Below, one piece after another: positions 35,266-45,868 of a stretch of 64,000 bases of DNA (its first letter is position 1; each line of letters begins with the position of its first letter). The notes beneath the pieces are model-generated. The model searched no databases and was not told where the DNA came from. It saw only the letters and a list, made by a program, of their open reading frames with translations. Position numbers and translations under genes: made by a program. This stretch comes from Pomacea canaliculata (Eukaryota > Mollusca > Gastropoda > Architaenioglossa > Ampullariidae). Location: positions 11,622,007 through 11,686,006 of the forward strand of contig NC_037592.1 of assembly GCF_003073045.1 (NCBI RefSeq). Direction: 5' to 3'.

Positions 35266-35895
35266 TCCAGCGGGCGCTACTCTGTGGCTTGACCCCGGCT
35301 CACTTTTGTCCTGTACGTTTTGACTTGTTTTGGATTTTTACGTGAATTCTGTTCCTTCGGCTCGTGCGTGAATGGACATAGGTGGTATTGCAATACGTCT
35401 GACTGTGAGGTATCGTATTCCTGTATGTGAGTGTCCTGTACGGAAGAATTTAACCGCGACCATTCAACATGGCGATGCAACCGTTAGTTCCTTCTAGGCT
35501 GGTATGATCCAGAGACTCTAGACTCAAGAGAATATATCTGACTACATTTGAGGCATACCAAGACTCTCTGGCTGACAAATGACATTTCTTCATGGACTGA
35601 GTGTCGCCCCAACCAAGCGGATCTACACAATCCCACACCATGGCTGAATGAGAGAGTGATCTGCCCTTGGAAGTGATGTTCGTGGATCTGCCAGAGACTG
35701 TGATACCTGTGTGATACCTGTGTGATACCTGTGTGATACCTGTGTCGTCTTGATTTGATTTCTGCTTACATCAGCTTGTGCACAGACGGACACAAATGAT
35801 ACTGCGGTGCGTCTGACTGTGTGCGGAGCATTGTATTTTTGTGGGCACATTTGGTAGTTTCTGCGGGAGACCACCATGCCATGTATTAACAAAGC

Positions 35896-35939
<44 letters not shown>

Positions 35940-36210
35940 AAAAACGGTTAACTCTTCCACGATCATCAGTACTCTTCAAACGATATTCTTTTTTCCTGTA
36001 TGTGCATTGCTGGCTTCCTGTCGTATGGCTGTCATGTGGTACATCATTCTACGCTACAAATTATTTTTCTTTATTTTCTCTTTATCTATATAAATGTCTG
36101 TATGAGTATGGATCGTCATATTATATGTGTTCGTGAGCTAAAGAAAAATTTCTGTCGTAGGTTTTCCTCGACAGACAATAAAGTCTTATTTGATTTGATT
36201 TAAATTTGAT
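35266..36210 (+). mobile_element. Retroposon insertion splitting the unit 5 tail
   Basis: The conserved phrase ending AAAATGTTTGA is interrupted at 35265 and resumes at 36211 as TTTGAAAGAGC, so about 945 bp is inserted with a 5-bp TTTGA duplication. The insert ends AATAAAGTCTTATTTGATTT, a polyadenylation signal followed by a TTTGA-repeat tail typical of LINE-like retroposons. It contains four tandem copies of an 11-bp motif (TGATACCTGTG, about 35699-35745) and a CAA microsatellite. No recognised protein domain. Confidence 0.7.
35893..35940 (+). repeat. CAA microsatellite
   Basis: About 14 consecutive CAA triplets within the unit 5 retroposon insert. Confidence 0.9.
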
Positions 36211-36260
36211 TTTGAAAGAGCATCGAGTCTACAGTACAGTAGAGGAATTTGCTATATAAA

Positions 36261-36292
<32 letters not shown>

Positions 36293-36464
36293 GATGGATG
36301 GATGGATTGATGATGATTGATGATGATGATTATATGATGATTACGCAATCTGCCTGATGGGATTTCAATTTCCAGCTAACGTAGTGGAGCAGTATTGGTA
36401 GGTCACACCTATCTACATGTATTATTCTCCTCACCACAAACTGACATTAACTGAAATTCAGAGA

Positions 36465-36496
<32 letters not shown>

Positions 36497-36530
36497 GAAT
36501 AAGAATAAGAATAATAAGAAGAAGAATAGT
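36465..36530 (+). repeat. AAT/AAG microsatellite, unit 5
   Basis: AAT triplets grade into AATAAG and AAG triplets. Shorter equivalents precede the gypsy remnant in units 3 and 4. Confidence 0.85.
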
Positions 36531-36542
36531 AATAATAATTCG

Positions 36543-36680
36543 CCTGATGGCACAAATCTCACTGGAATGACGAATGAGTCCAGCACACATGAAAGTTCAC
36601 TGATCAACAAAGGGTCAAGACGATCATGAAGTCTGCAAGTCGGAAAAGAACCGAAGCCACCGACACGGAAGAGGCAGCAC
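36543..36680 (+). mobile_element. Ty3/gypsy gag-proximal fragment, right end of array
   Basis: The stretch GATGGCACAAATCTCACTGG onward matches the gag/protease-proximal segment of units 2-4 (GTSLTGMTNESS, then MKSASRKRTEATDTE). A deletion removes the HEAHTTV portion. Similarity stops near 36670, where the array ends. Confidence 0.8.
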
Positions 36681-39598
36681 ATTCCAAGCGCACAATGGCA
36701 GGCATGTCAACACACACACACAATCACAAGTCCAACACGAGGAAGACATCAGACGTTGTAGTATTATTAAACACAAATGTTATTTTTCATAAACAGCCGA
36801 TCGCTGCTAATTGTAACTCACTTGCGGTTAAAATTAAATATTCACTAAATTAAAATAGCCGCAAGAACTCAAGGTAACATTTCAAAATTTCTTGATCTGT
36901 TTTACAGTTTTGATGGACAATAAAATATGTCTGTGAAACTCAGACCCAGACAACAGTAAAGTAGGCCGTGATGGAAGCGCTGGCAATGATAGTCAGTCCC
37001 TACTACTGCAACTACGAAAAGTCGCGAGTTTGAATCGTTAGGGTCAAGTGACTGTAAACCCAGTTCTCCTCCCAGTACCTGTGTTAGGTTCAGTCACAGA
37101 CAGGGTGAACTATTTACAACCCACTGGAGCACTTGGCTAGATTACAACACTGCAAGAGATTGCCATTTTATAGCCGTGTACTAACAAATCACAGGAGATA
37201 AGAATGCTGTGCTAATTGTATCATTTTTTTGTATATCTTCAATATTTCGATCCTTGTTTTGTCTGATATTTTGATTTCAAAACCTAAAAAATGGCAACAT
37301 TTGTAATTTTATTTTTGTAGTATTGTCTGCTTTTCTATTGCTACACGTTAAAATCTTTTTTCAACCTTTTATTGTAAAAATTGGCACGTTTTTTAATTTT
37401 GTTTGACAAAAATCAAATTAGGACACACCAAAATAACATCCAAAATATCAATGTAACAAGGGAACATTCTCAGAATATATCTAAAAACACTGGGGACTAC
37501 CTGGGAAACACGTATATTCATCCAAGAATCACACATGAGTGACATATTCCTACACCACATTCAGAGGTGAAAATGAGATCGGTCCCATCTATAGCCATTT
37601 TACATTTTCGGCCCAGGTTCCCGGTCTAAATCAACATCCCCAGCCCCACCACCAACTTCATATCATATGTCCATGTGTCCCCAGTCTTTCTGTGCTGCTT
37701 GGGACGTGAGTGGTCAGTAAATGATGGACAATGGCGTAAAAGATGAAACTATTTACACACCTTCTATAGGAAAATGTCACCAGTGAAAGTGAAAAACTCG
37801 AGAGATCAAAGAAAGGAAGATTAAAGGCACTACAAGGTTTATATCCTTCACCATAATGCATGTGGGATGTCGCAGTTGTCACAAATTTGTGTAAATTATT
37901 GGAGGTAACAGCAACTTTAGTATCGATGAAGTCTACACTTTATAGCGTTCTTTGATTTTAAGATTTTTTTCCCTCGTGCTGCCTTTTCTTTCCGCTTTTG
38001 TCTAAAAGAAAAAGAAATCGAGAAAAAAAAAAAAAACTGACCAAGGCCGGGCCCCTCCATAGCCACACCATCCCTACCTGCCACTCCCTCCCAAGGGGTT
38101 TATTCACAACCCGTTTCACTGCTTCATAACTCTATTTCTCGTAACCATTACAATCTAGAGTAATCGTAACAGCATATAGGACAACCACTTGATTAACAAC
38201 AGAAATAATGAACACAATGATGTGAACATTGCAACATTACTAGGGCATTCAACAACACGTTCGTTTACTACACCAATCTCACAAGTCTTGTGTTGACCTA
38301 CAGGTCATGCCACATGACTTGCACTTTCTGGGGAAGCAAGGATGGGTGGGGGAGTCCCCGAGTGGCCAGGCTTATGTCTACAAGGATGAATGAAACAAAT
38401 GAGAGATTTGAACATTTCTTACGATAGAAAACGGATTTTGAAGCGAGACGTGGCTGTGCCGAAAACCCGGACAGAGCTCGAAGCAGGATGTGTTGCGAGA
38501 TGAAGTATAAATTGGCTGCACCTTGGGTGAAATCACCCAACAAGGATCTACTCCACGGTCATGCTCAAGATCACTTGTGTTCAGTAAATTGTGAAGTGTT
38601 GAAAACCAGTTGACCTCACTTTTATGGTTTGAAAAGGGCATAAAGCGTCGAATTATTATAAGGTAAGCAATACAGTTTTTTTTTCAAAATTAAAAAATAA
38701 AATATTCTGACCTTGTTTGATTTACTCTCGCTGTCACTGTCAGGAAGCAAAAAATAGTATCTATAAAGGGTTGTAGGTATGATAGTGTGGTTAATAAGAG
38801 TCTATAGGTGATGGTTACTCAGCACATTTAATAGTGGACTTTACTGACTGATGTCAAGTCTTCATGTTAAGGTTTCGGTTCCTCTGTCAGCAACTTTAGA
38901 AATTCAATTCACTTAGGACAATGAGACAGAGAGATGTATACCCATGATTTTCGGAAATGGGTTTTTTCTTTTTTAAATTATGTTATCGAGACTGTACGTG
39001 GTTAATATGTGTTTGTGCTGCTATAGTGTGATTTTTTCTCTTCTTCCCCTGATGACCAGATGAAAGAGGAATAGTAAAGACTTAAGTTGTCAGCTTGAGC
39101 ACAGTTGATCTCAAATGATAGTCTTCTCTAGGTTTACCTCGATCCGCCCTTTCCTGCCTTCCGGGTGGGTGGATTTGTTTAGTGTGGCTTGATGAGGTTC
39201 TGAGCGCCGTTCCGAGTCTGTTGGTCCCGACCACTAAGTCAGTGAAAGCTCATTTGTCAGGCTTTGCTGAGGCCACGTATCGCAGGGCACAAAGCATGAT
39301 GATTGCACTTAGTTTTCTCAGTGCGTCGAATTATCTTATCAGAATGGCGTACACTCACGATCACCTAGCCTCTTCATTTGCACAATTTTTTTTTCTGCCT
39401 CTCCGCCTTTATTCAGGTCAAGTTTGAGAGCTAGGCCTTCCAACAGCCTCGCCAGCGATTTGAGACAAAGGAAGGTTAGTCCAGCCATTGCAGCGACCTG
39501 TGACAGGGCAGTGAGTAAGCGGCTACAGTCGACAACGTTTGCAGCAACAGACCATCACTCCACGTGTCTCCTAACAACGACGACAGTTAACGACGACG
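36681..39598. other. Intergenic, right flank of array to aldo-keto reductase start; no gene seen
   Basis: This is mixed AT-rich sequence with short random frames. A weak polymerase III B-box-like phrase (GAGTTTGAATC) occurs near 37030 and could mark an old SINE. The last few hundred bases before 39599 become GC-richer and should contain the promoter and 5' UTR of the aldo-keto reductase, including a 60-codon upstream frame (39424-39606) that overlaps its start codon. Confidence 0.45.
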
Positions 39599-42500
39599 AT
39601 GAGTAGTAACGCCGTCTCTAAGACGATCACCTTGCCGCGGACCGGCGACAGGATGCCGGCCATTGCATACGGCACGTGGACAGTGTGGTTGGTGAGTTGA
39701 CTCTTCCCTCCTCTAACACACACACCTATATTATTTCAATAGCAGCCATTGTGTGAATTTACATGAAAATTGAGGTAGAAGGAAAACATTTGCATTTTCC
39801 CCCTTTCCTTTCTTTTTATTGATTCTTTCTTGGGGAGGAGGTAGTTGGAGTCTTTCCTAACCATGGCAAGACATCCCTGTAAATGTTAATCAACATAGGC
39901 GTATCACTATCATTAAATAATAATTACACTTCTTTTACGCAGAAATTATACACTAAGAGATAGGAAATACATCTCAAATAATCGATTGATGAAGCAGACA
40001 TAGTGCTAGCTAATTCACTATCCCATAACATTAGTAAAAGTCTGGAAGACAGAAGATCGGGCTACAGTAATTTAATAGAGGGTTAAAATATGGGATAGGC
40101 AGTATCTCCTTGTGAGTCGACCATCTGACAAAGGCTTACCCGAGGTCGTGACTGTAGCACGAATTTTAATCTTCCATAATTTCAAGAGAAGGGAGATGTT
40201 TTAACCCACCCCTCCCTCCCTCTCTCTCTCTCCCCCCACACACATTTCCGTGTGCATTTTCCAGTTAATGTAGATGAGGTGCGATATAGGATTGAGGAGT
40301 TCCTCGAAATGTTCGGTTTCGCAGAAAATTAGTGAGAGAGAGAGAGAGATATTAATAGACTGACTTCCAAGACTAATTAGAAAGAAAACAAAAGTCGAGA
40401 ATGAATGAACGAACGAAAGAAAGAAGCCATACACAGTATCATGAGCATCGGACGAGATGCCGCCACCCCGTGTGTATTCTTGGTCTCATCTGTGGCTATC
40501 TCCTCGTCACCCTTCTTGATATCACTTGCACCCGTAACCCTCACTTCTAACGATATGCACCCACGATACAACCGACCTTGTCTGTCCACGTGGACATGTT
40601 ATAACGTGTTATAACGCGTGCCACCACTGACTTATTTATCGGACTAGTCGTACCCGGGTTTGTTTTAAATGATCAGTTGATTTTTTTTCCCAAAGATGAA
40701 CCAAAATAAATAAATAAAACCTGAACATTAATGATCATTGCAAGCGTCTTATTCTTTCGGCGGTTGCTTGCTTGTTGCAGTCCAAACCCGGGGAGATCTA
40801 CAGCGGGGTGAAGGCGGCACTGGATGCCGGGTACAGGCATATTGATACAGCCTGGGTGTATGACACGGAGGACGAAATCGGCCAGGCCATCGCCGATAAG
40901 ATCGAGGAAGGCGCGATCAAGCGAGAGGACCTCTTCATCACAACCAAGGTTAAATGCTACAGCTGTTAATTTGATTATGCAAGATATTTCTTAAAGAGAC
41001 GGGTTTTGAGGCCGGATTTCAAAGTTTGAATGTATACTGTGTGTGTTGTTGATCGTTAAGGCTAAAAATGCAGCAGTGCATCCCTGCGGATTGTTTACAC
41101 ATCGCTTGTTTACTTGTCTTTCAGATTTGGGACAACTACCACTCGCGCGAGCGGGTCAAACTGAATGTGGAGAGGTCGCTGGCTCGCCTGCAGACTACTT
41201 ACGTGGACATGGTGCTCGTGCACTGGCCTACGTCCTTTAAGGCTAGTGGACTAAACTAACTTGTATACCGTGCAAAGCTAGTGAACTCGTACCCTGTACA
41301 TGGTTAGGTCAAACTTGTACACCATACAAGACAAGGGCACTAAACTAAGTTGTACACCATACAACGCTAGGTTACTACAACAACTTGCAGACCAAACAAC
41401 GATAGGGGATTAAATATGTATATAATACAAGACAAAGAACGAACCTAAGTTGTACACCATACTACAAAAATTTGTCACTACTAGAGTTACTACTACACAA
41501 GCTTAGGGAACAAAACTTGTACATCACACAAGATATGGGAACAAAAATTGTACATCATAAGTTGAGTTTATAGTCCAATCCGTAGTCACTATTTGGAGTT
41601 TGGTAGATTTATATATTACTTTTACATATTTTAGGATGGCGATGACAATTTTCCTAAAGACGAGAATGGGAAAATCATTTACTCGACTCATGACATCGTC
41701 GAAGACATATGGAGGGTAGGTAACAGCGAGGACAACTCTCGCACGCTGCTTTCAAACCAAAAAATTGTGACTTATCTCTCAAAACAATAACAATTTCTAA
41801 CGGTTCGTTATTAACTGGTCTACGCTGTGGGAAAATAACTATTTCATCATTCGGTGCGCATGCTTGTTAATTAATATCTTTACAGTATGAACTGTTTGAA
41901 GCTTTTCTGAACATGCTATCGTGTATTTCTATAACAATGTCTTCAAGTGTCCTAGATTCTGCAGCAAGGACAGCATTTTGAAAGTTTCTGACAAAGTTTT
42001 TGTTTTGCTAGTATCTGGCTAGGAGGTTTTGTGTTTGCATGCGTGCCCACATGCACAGATTAAACTCTCAGTCTGGGTTTGCCAGGGCATGGAGGACTGT
42101 GTGGATGCTGGATTAACACGCAACATCGGTCTGTCCAACTTCAACAGCCAACAGATACAGCGCATTGTGGATGCTGCCAGGATACCACCCACCAACCTGC
42201 AGGTCAGTGACATGATGGAGAAAGGACTCCACGATAAAAGAAAGAACACATTTAATGATGAGATCTTCAGGAACAGACAAAAAAAGGCACATTACTTCTC
42301 TGGAAACAGTTTGCTCAAAAGTAGATTTTTATACATCGAAAGTCAAGGAGAAAAGAAGAACTAATTATAATAAATTATAATTATGACGTGACAAGCTATA
42401 CAGTCAAGGATTTATTTGAATTTGGAAAAAGATTTCGGTTTGAGTCTCGGATTTTCAAGAACATTCGCAAAAGGTGATGAAACAAAAACATTTTTAAAAT

Positions 42501-43960
42501 CTCAACATATGTTTTCAACTTTTCACCTGATCTAATACCTGTCCATGTAAACAACTTGCCCAATTTCAGATTGAGATCAACCCTAATTTTACCAACGACA
42601 AGCTGGTGGAGTTTGCACAAAGCAAGAACATTGTTGTGTCAAGCTATGCCCCGCTGGGAGCCCCTGGCCGACCTTGGTAGGTGTGCACGTGCATTGTGTT
42701 TGTTGTCCACTTAATAAAAGCACATTCTCTTCCTTCGCGCCTTAGAGATCGGAGATGAGTGACTTTTGTAATACAAAGCCCGTTTCGATTTTTCAATGTT
42801 CTAGGAGAGACAGCACAGACCCTTGTGCTATCGAAGATCCTGTGATTATAAACATCGCCAAGAGTAAAGGGAAGTCACCTGCACAGGTATATAACCTTTT
42901 TTTCCTCTCTCTCTAAAGTTGACATAAATCTTGTGTTAAATATCAACTACGCAGGCAATAATCACAGAAATTTGATTATTTTTTTCAGGAACATCTTGCA
43001 ACAGAGGCTTCTGTTTTTGAAACTTTTTAAAACAAACAAATGCTCATAATCTTTCAGCTTTCATGAATAGTCAGCTGGAGACTTAACAAACTATAGTCAT
43101 AAATTTCTAAAACTGATAAGTTTTGGTATGCTGGTGACAGTGGCAGACATGATAGGTTATCTCTGCATTTTGTGACCGTTCTTACCTGGTGCAGGTGATC
43201 ATACGTTGGCACCTTCAGCGCGGTCTGGCTGTTTGTGTCAAGAGCGTCAATCCAGAACGCATCCGCAGCAACATCGATGTGAGTTGTCACGCTGTGTTCC
43301 TCAACATGTCTTCTGACTTCATAGCTTGGATACTGCAATTATAGGATTTAATAGTCATTTAATTTTAGGATAAAAAACAGCTTTCTAGCCGATAATTAAC
43401 AATACATATTATTTTTTTGAAGTTGAAGCTCACAGCACACTTATACAGCTTCACACAGAAATCGTAATTTTTCCTGATAACTGCTGGGTAGCTCTCGAGA
43501 TAAGAACTCGACCTTTTTTTCTTCCACTTTCCTAGGTATTTGACTTTGAACTGTCGGAAGAAGAAATGGCAAGTATCAAAGGCCTTAACCGCAACTTTCG
43601 CCTGTATCTGCAAGACATGTAAGTTGATAGGATACTTACAGAAGTTTCTGCACTCTTTACTCGTCTTTGTCATATATTTTGCTTGGAAAATCGTGATTTA
43701 TTACCGAGTATATATATATAGTATATAAAAGTATCGAGCGAAAGTAGGTACCTTTGAGAAAACGACTTAAGATTTTTTTTTATTTTAGACCTTTCGAAAC
43801 ACAAGCTGTCTAGTGCTTGAGCTAGCTGTGATCGCTGTTTCGTTTTGACCATTGTTCTCTTGGTTTCTGGGTGGGACATTCACCTTGTTTCTACAAATTT
43901 TTTTCCCTTCTTTACAGATGCATTGAGCACCCGGAGTATCCCTTTAACGCACCATTTTAA
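39599..43960 (+). CDS. Aldo-keto reductase (AKR1-like), complete in 10 exons
   Basis: Exons are 39599-39691, 40781-40948, 41125-41241, 41635-41715, 42086-42202, 42570-42676, 42805-42886, 43195-43278, 43536-43618 and 43918-43960, giving 324 residues, normal for the family. The full catalytic tetrad is present: Asp53 and Tyr58 ([11 protein letters not shown]), Lys87 (FITTK) and His120 (VLVHWP). Other landmarks are [27 protein letters not shown] and the NADPH-binding [13 protein letters not shown]. These enzymes are cytosolic TIM barrels that reduce aldehydes and ketones with NADPH; the substrate cannot be read from sequence. The third intron starts GC (AAG then GCTAGT) instead of GT; a GT donor 4 bases later would break the frame. 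A polyadenylation signal lies at 44378. The start was chosen for its fit to the family N-terminus. Confidence 0.95.
41250..41570 (+). repeat. Degenerate minisatellite in aldo-keto reductase intron 3
   Basis: Variants of AACTTGTACACCATACAA followed by GCTAGG or GATAGG and an ACTAAA-like spacer recur at roughly 40-50 bp across the intron, at least six times with substitutions. Confidence 0.6.
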
Positions 43961-45868
43961 CTGCACATCGACCATTGCGAGCACATCAAAAAGGAAGAAA
44001 AGAAGAACAGCAAACGGTTCACTGAGACAGTTTTCCTCCTCGCCGCAGCAATGAAGCATTCTCGGTGTGGACTCTTCCGTTTATCTGTTCTTGCATTTTT
44101 TTTCTTTTTCTTATCACTCGACGTGACATAAAATTTCGCGAGATTTCTGGATATCTCGATTATGCTGTGTTTTCAAGGCTGCGCCAGGCTCAAAAGTCTG
44201 AAGACTGTGCTGGATGGGTTTTCTTGATAAGTGAAGCATCAAATTAAAAAAAAAATTCCAAGGGCTATCTCCCCCACCCATAGGTCACAAAAATGACAAT
44301 GTGGTATTTTAGTGATATTCCTTGGCTGTCTCTTCCTTTACTTTACTTTTTAATTTTAGTACTAACTCAAAGATCACAATAAATTGAGTTTGCGGTGTTT
44401 TATCAAATATTTCATTTAATTATTCCAAGATGGTTATCTGGTTGGGTAAGCTGTGAAGTTAGCAGGAAGTCACCCACTCTCACCACATTCTCGTTAAAAA
44501 TAGCAGCAGAAACAACCACCACAACAATCTGATGAAAATCTGTACACTCTCTCACGCAAAAGGAAATGCAATCATTACAAGGCAACATGTGACCTGTCTT
44601 CCACCCTCTCATCCTTTCAAAACTAAAGAGAGTCCTTTGCATTTCTTTACATTTGATTATTCTCCTTTGTGACCAATCAATCAATCAAACTGAAAAGAAA
44701 GTTGAAGGAGCTGTGGTAAAGCCGGAGAAAAAAAAGGAAAATAATTTCCGGAGATGAAAAAAGAATTTAACTACAGTCCAGCGCCTATTACACCTATCAT
44801 TGTGTCACACACGTGTTCAGCACCAGTGGGCGGAAACTGAAAGCGAAGATCAAAAGATGAGTTGTCAGGACGGAGAAGCACTATTCTCGAAATACTGAGA
44901 AAAGCAGGAAAAGAAAAGAGAGAGAGAGAGAGAAATATAGAAGTGAGACACGATAGCCAAGCATTTTAGTCTTTGTTTTATATTTCATTGCACGTATAAT
45001 GTCACGAAAGAACGGATGCTAAAAGCGCTTTTCTTCCAACGTTACGCTTCCCTCTTATATCAAAGCTGAAGCGAAAGGTGGAAAGTGGTGGAGGTGTGAG
45101 GGGATCCACAGAAATCAAGCTCATCCACACACATTACAACGTACAAGAGAAAGCATGGCTTCGGATGAAAGGTTGGCGAAAGAAAAAAAAAACCATATGA
45201 TTGAAAGGAATGTTAATATGCAATTTTCAGGTAGCATCAAATGTACAAAGCAAAAATGCTGTAACTAACATTGGCCAAGCAAGCACTTCCAGTTGTAGGA
45301 ACATGGGCAGCTGGTCATAACAAATGCCACAAATACACATCAGCTCTTAGACATCGTGGCGCAAAACCATTGTAGTGTGCACATGCAAAATCCAGTCTGC
45401 ATAAGAGAATGTTAAGAGTTAAGTTCACATTACGTTTTTACACACAATATTAAAGAAAAAAATAAATCAGAAAAAGACGTGCCAGTTTACAGCCAGAATT
45501 CGATCACCATTGGCCAGATCAACCACAGCACCTGCACAATCAAAAGCGGAAGTGGCTGGTCTCTCGCGCTAGCGCTGGGACTGGCTGGATGACGTGAGCA
45601 CAGTCAGCAGTCCAGTCAAAACGTTGGTGACTCGCTCTGACGGACCAAGTGTCCGCTGAGACTGACTCGAGGACCAGAAGGTCCGCGCACGAGACACGAT
45701 CGAATAAACAAACACAAAAAATCTCGAGGGTCTCAAAACATACCATAAACGTCACCTCACTGCTCGGAATTACAGTCTGTGCAAAGGCCGCACCACTTAC
45801 AGCAACAGCACGCGCGGCAGGTGGGACTTGGTGAGCATCGAACAGTTACGACCTCCACAAGGGCAGTG
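43961..45868. other. 3' UTR of aldo-keto reductase, then intergenic; no gene seen
   Basis: The first ~430 bp is the probable 3' UTR. The remainder has an AG microsatellite near 44915 and no coding frame with support. The last part should contain the promoter of the lectin gene. Confidence 0.5.
44378..44383 (+). terminator. Polyadenylation signal of the aldo-keto reductase gene
   Basis: AATAAA about 420 bp after the stop codon, followed by a GT-rich stretch (TTGAGTTTGCGGTG). Confidence 0.55.

Larger units (their letters stand above)
15722..36680. repeat. Five-unit tandem array: linker-histone-like gene plus Ty3/gypsy remnant
   Basis: Approximate unit limits are 15722-20263, 20264-23574, 23575-28969, 28970-33643 and 33644-36680. 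Each starts with the same phrase (aatgaccccgatcgaggt, with small changes), then an AT-rich leader, the minus-strand histone-like gene, a conserved promoter, a retroposon-like tail ending in ATT or GAT repeats, and a gypsy remnant. Units 1-4 end in a short gypsy LTR that abuts the next unit. All units are in the same orientation. Length differences come from deletions and nested insertions in the gypsy part. Unit 1 lacks any LTR to its left, so it is the outer edge. Unit 5 ends within a gag-proximal fragment. Confidence 0.9.

Noticed and set aside
15722..36680. Possible CRISPR array or bacterial operon because of regular repeats
   Set aside because: Repeat units are kilobases long with eukaryotic genes and retroelements; spliced genes flank the region.
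36960..37060. Possible tRNA or SINE with a B-box-like GAGTTTGAATC
   Set aside because: No A box, stem structure or tail could be recognised.
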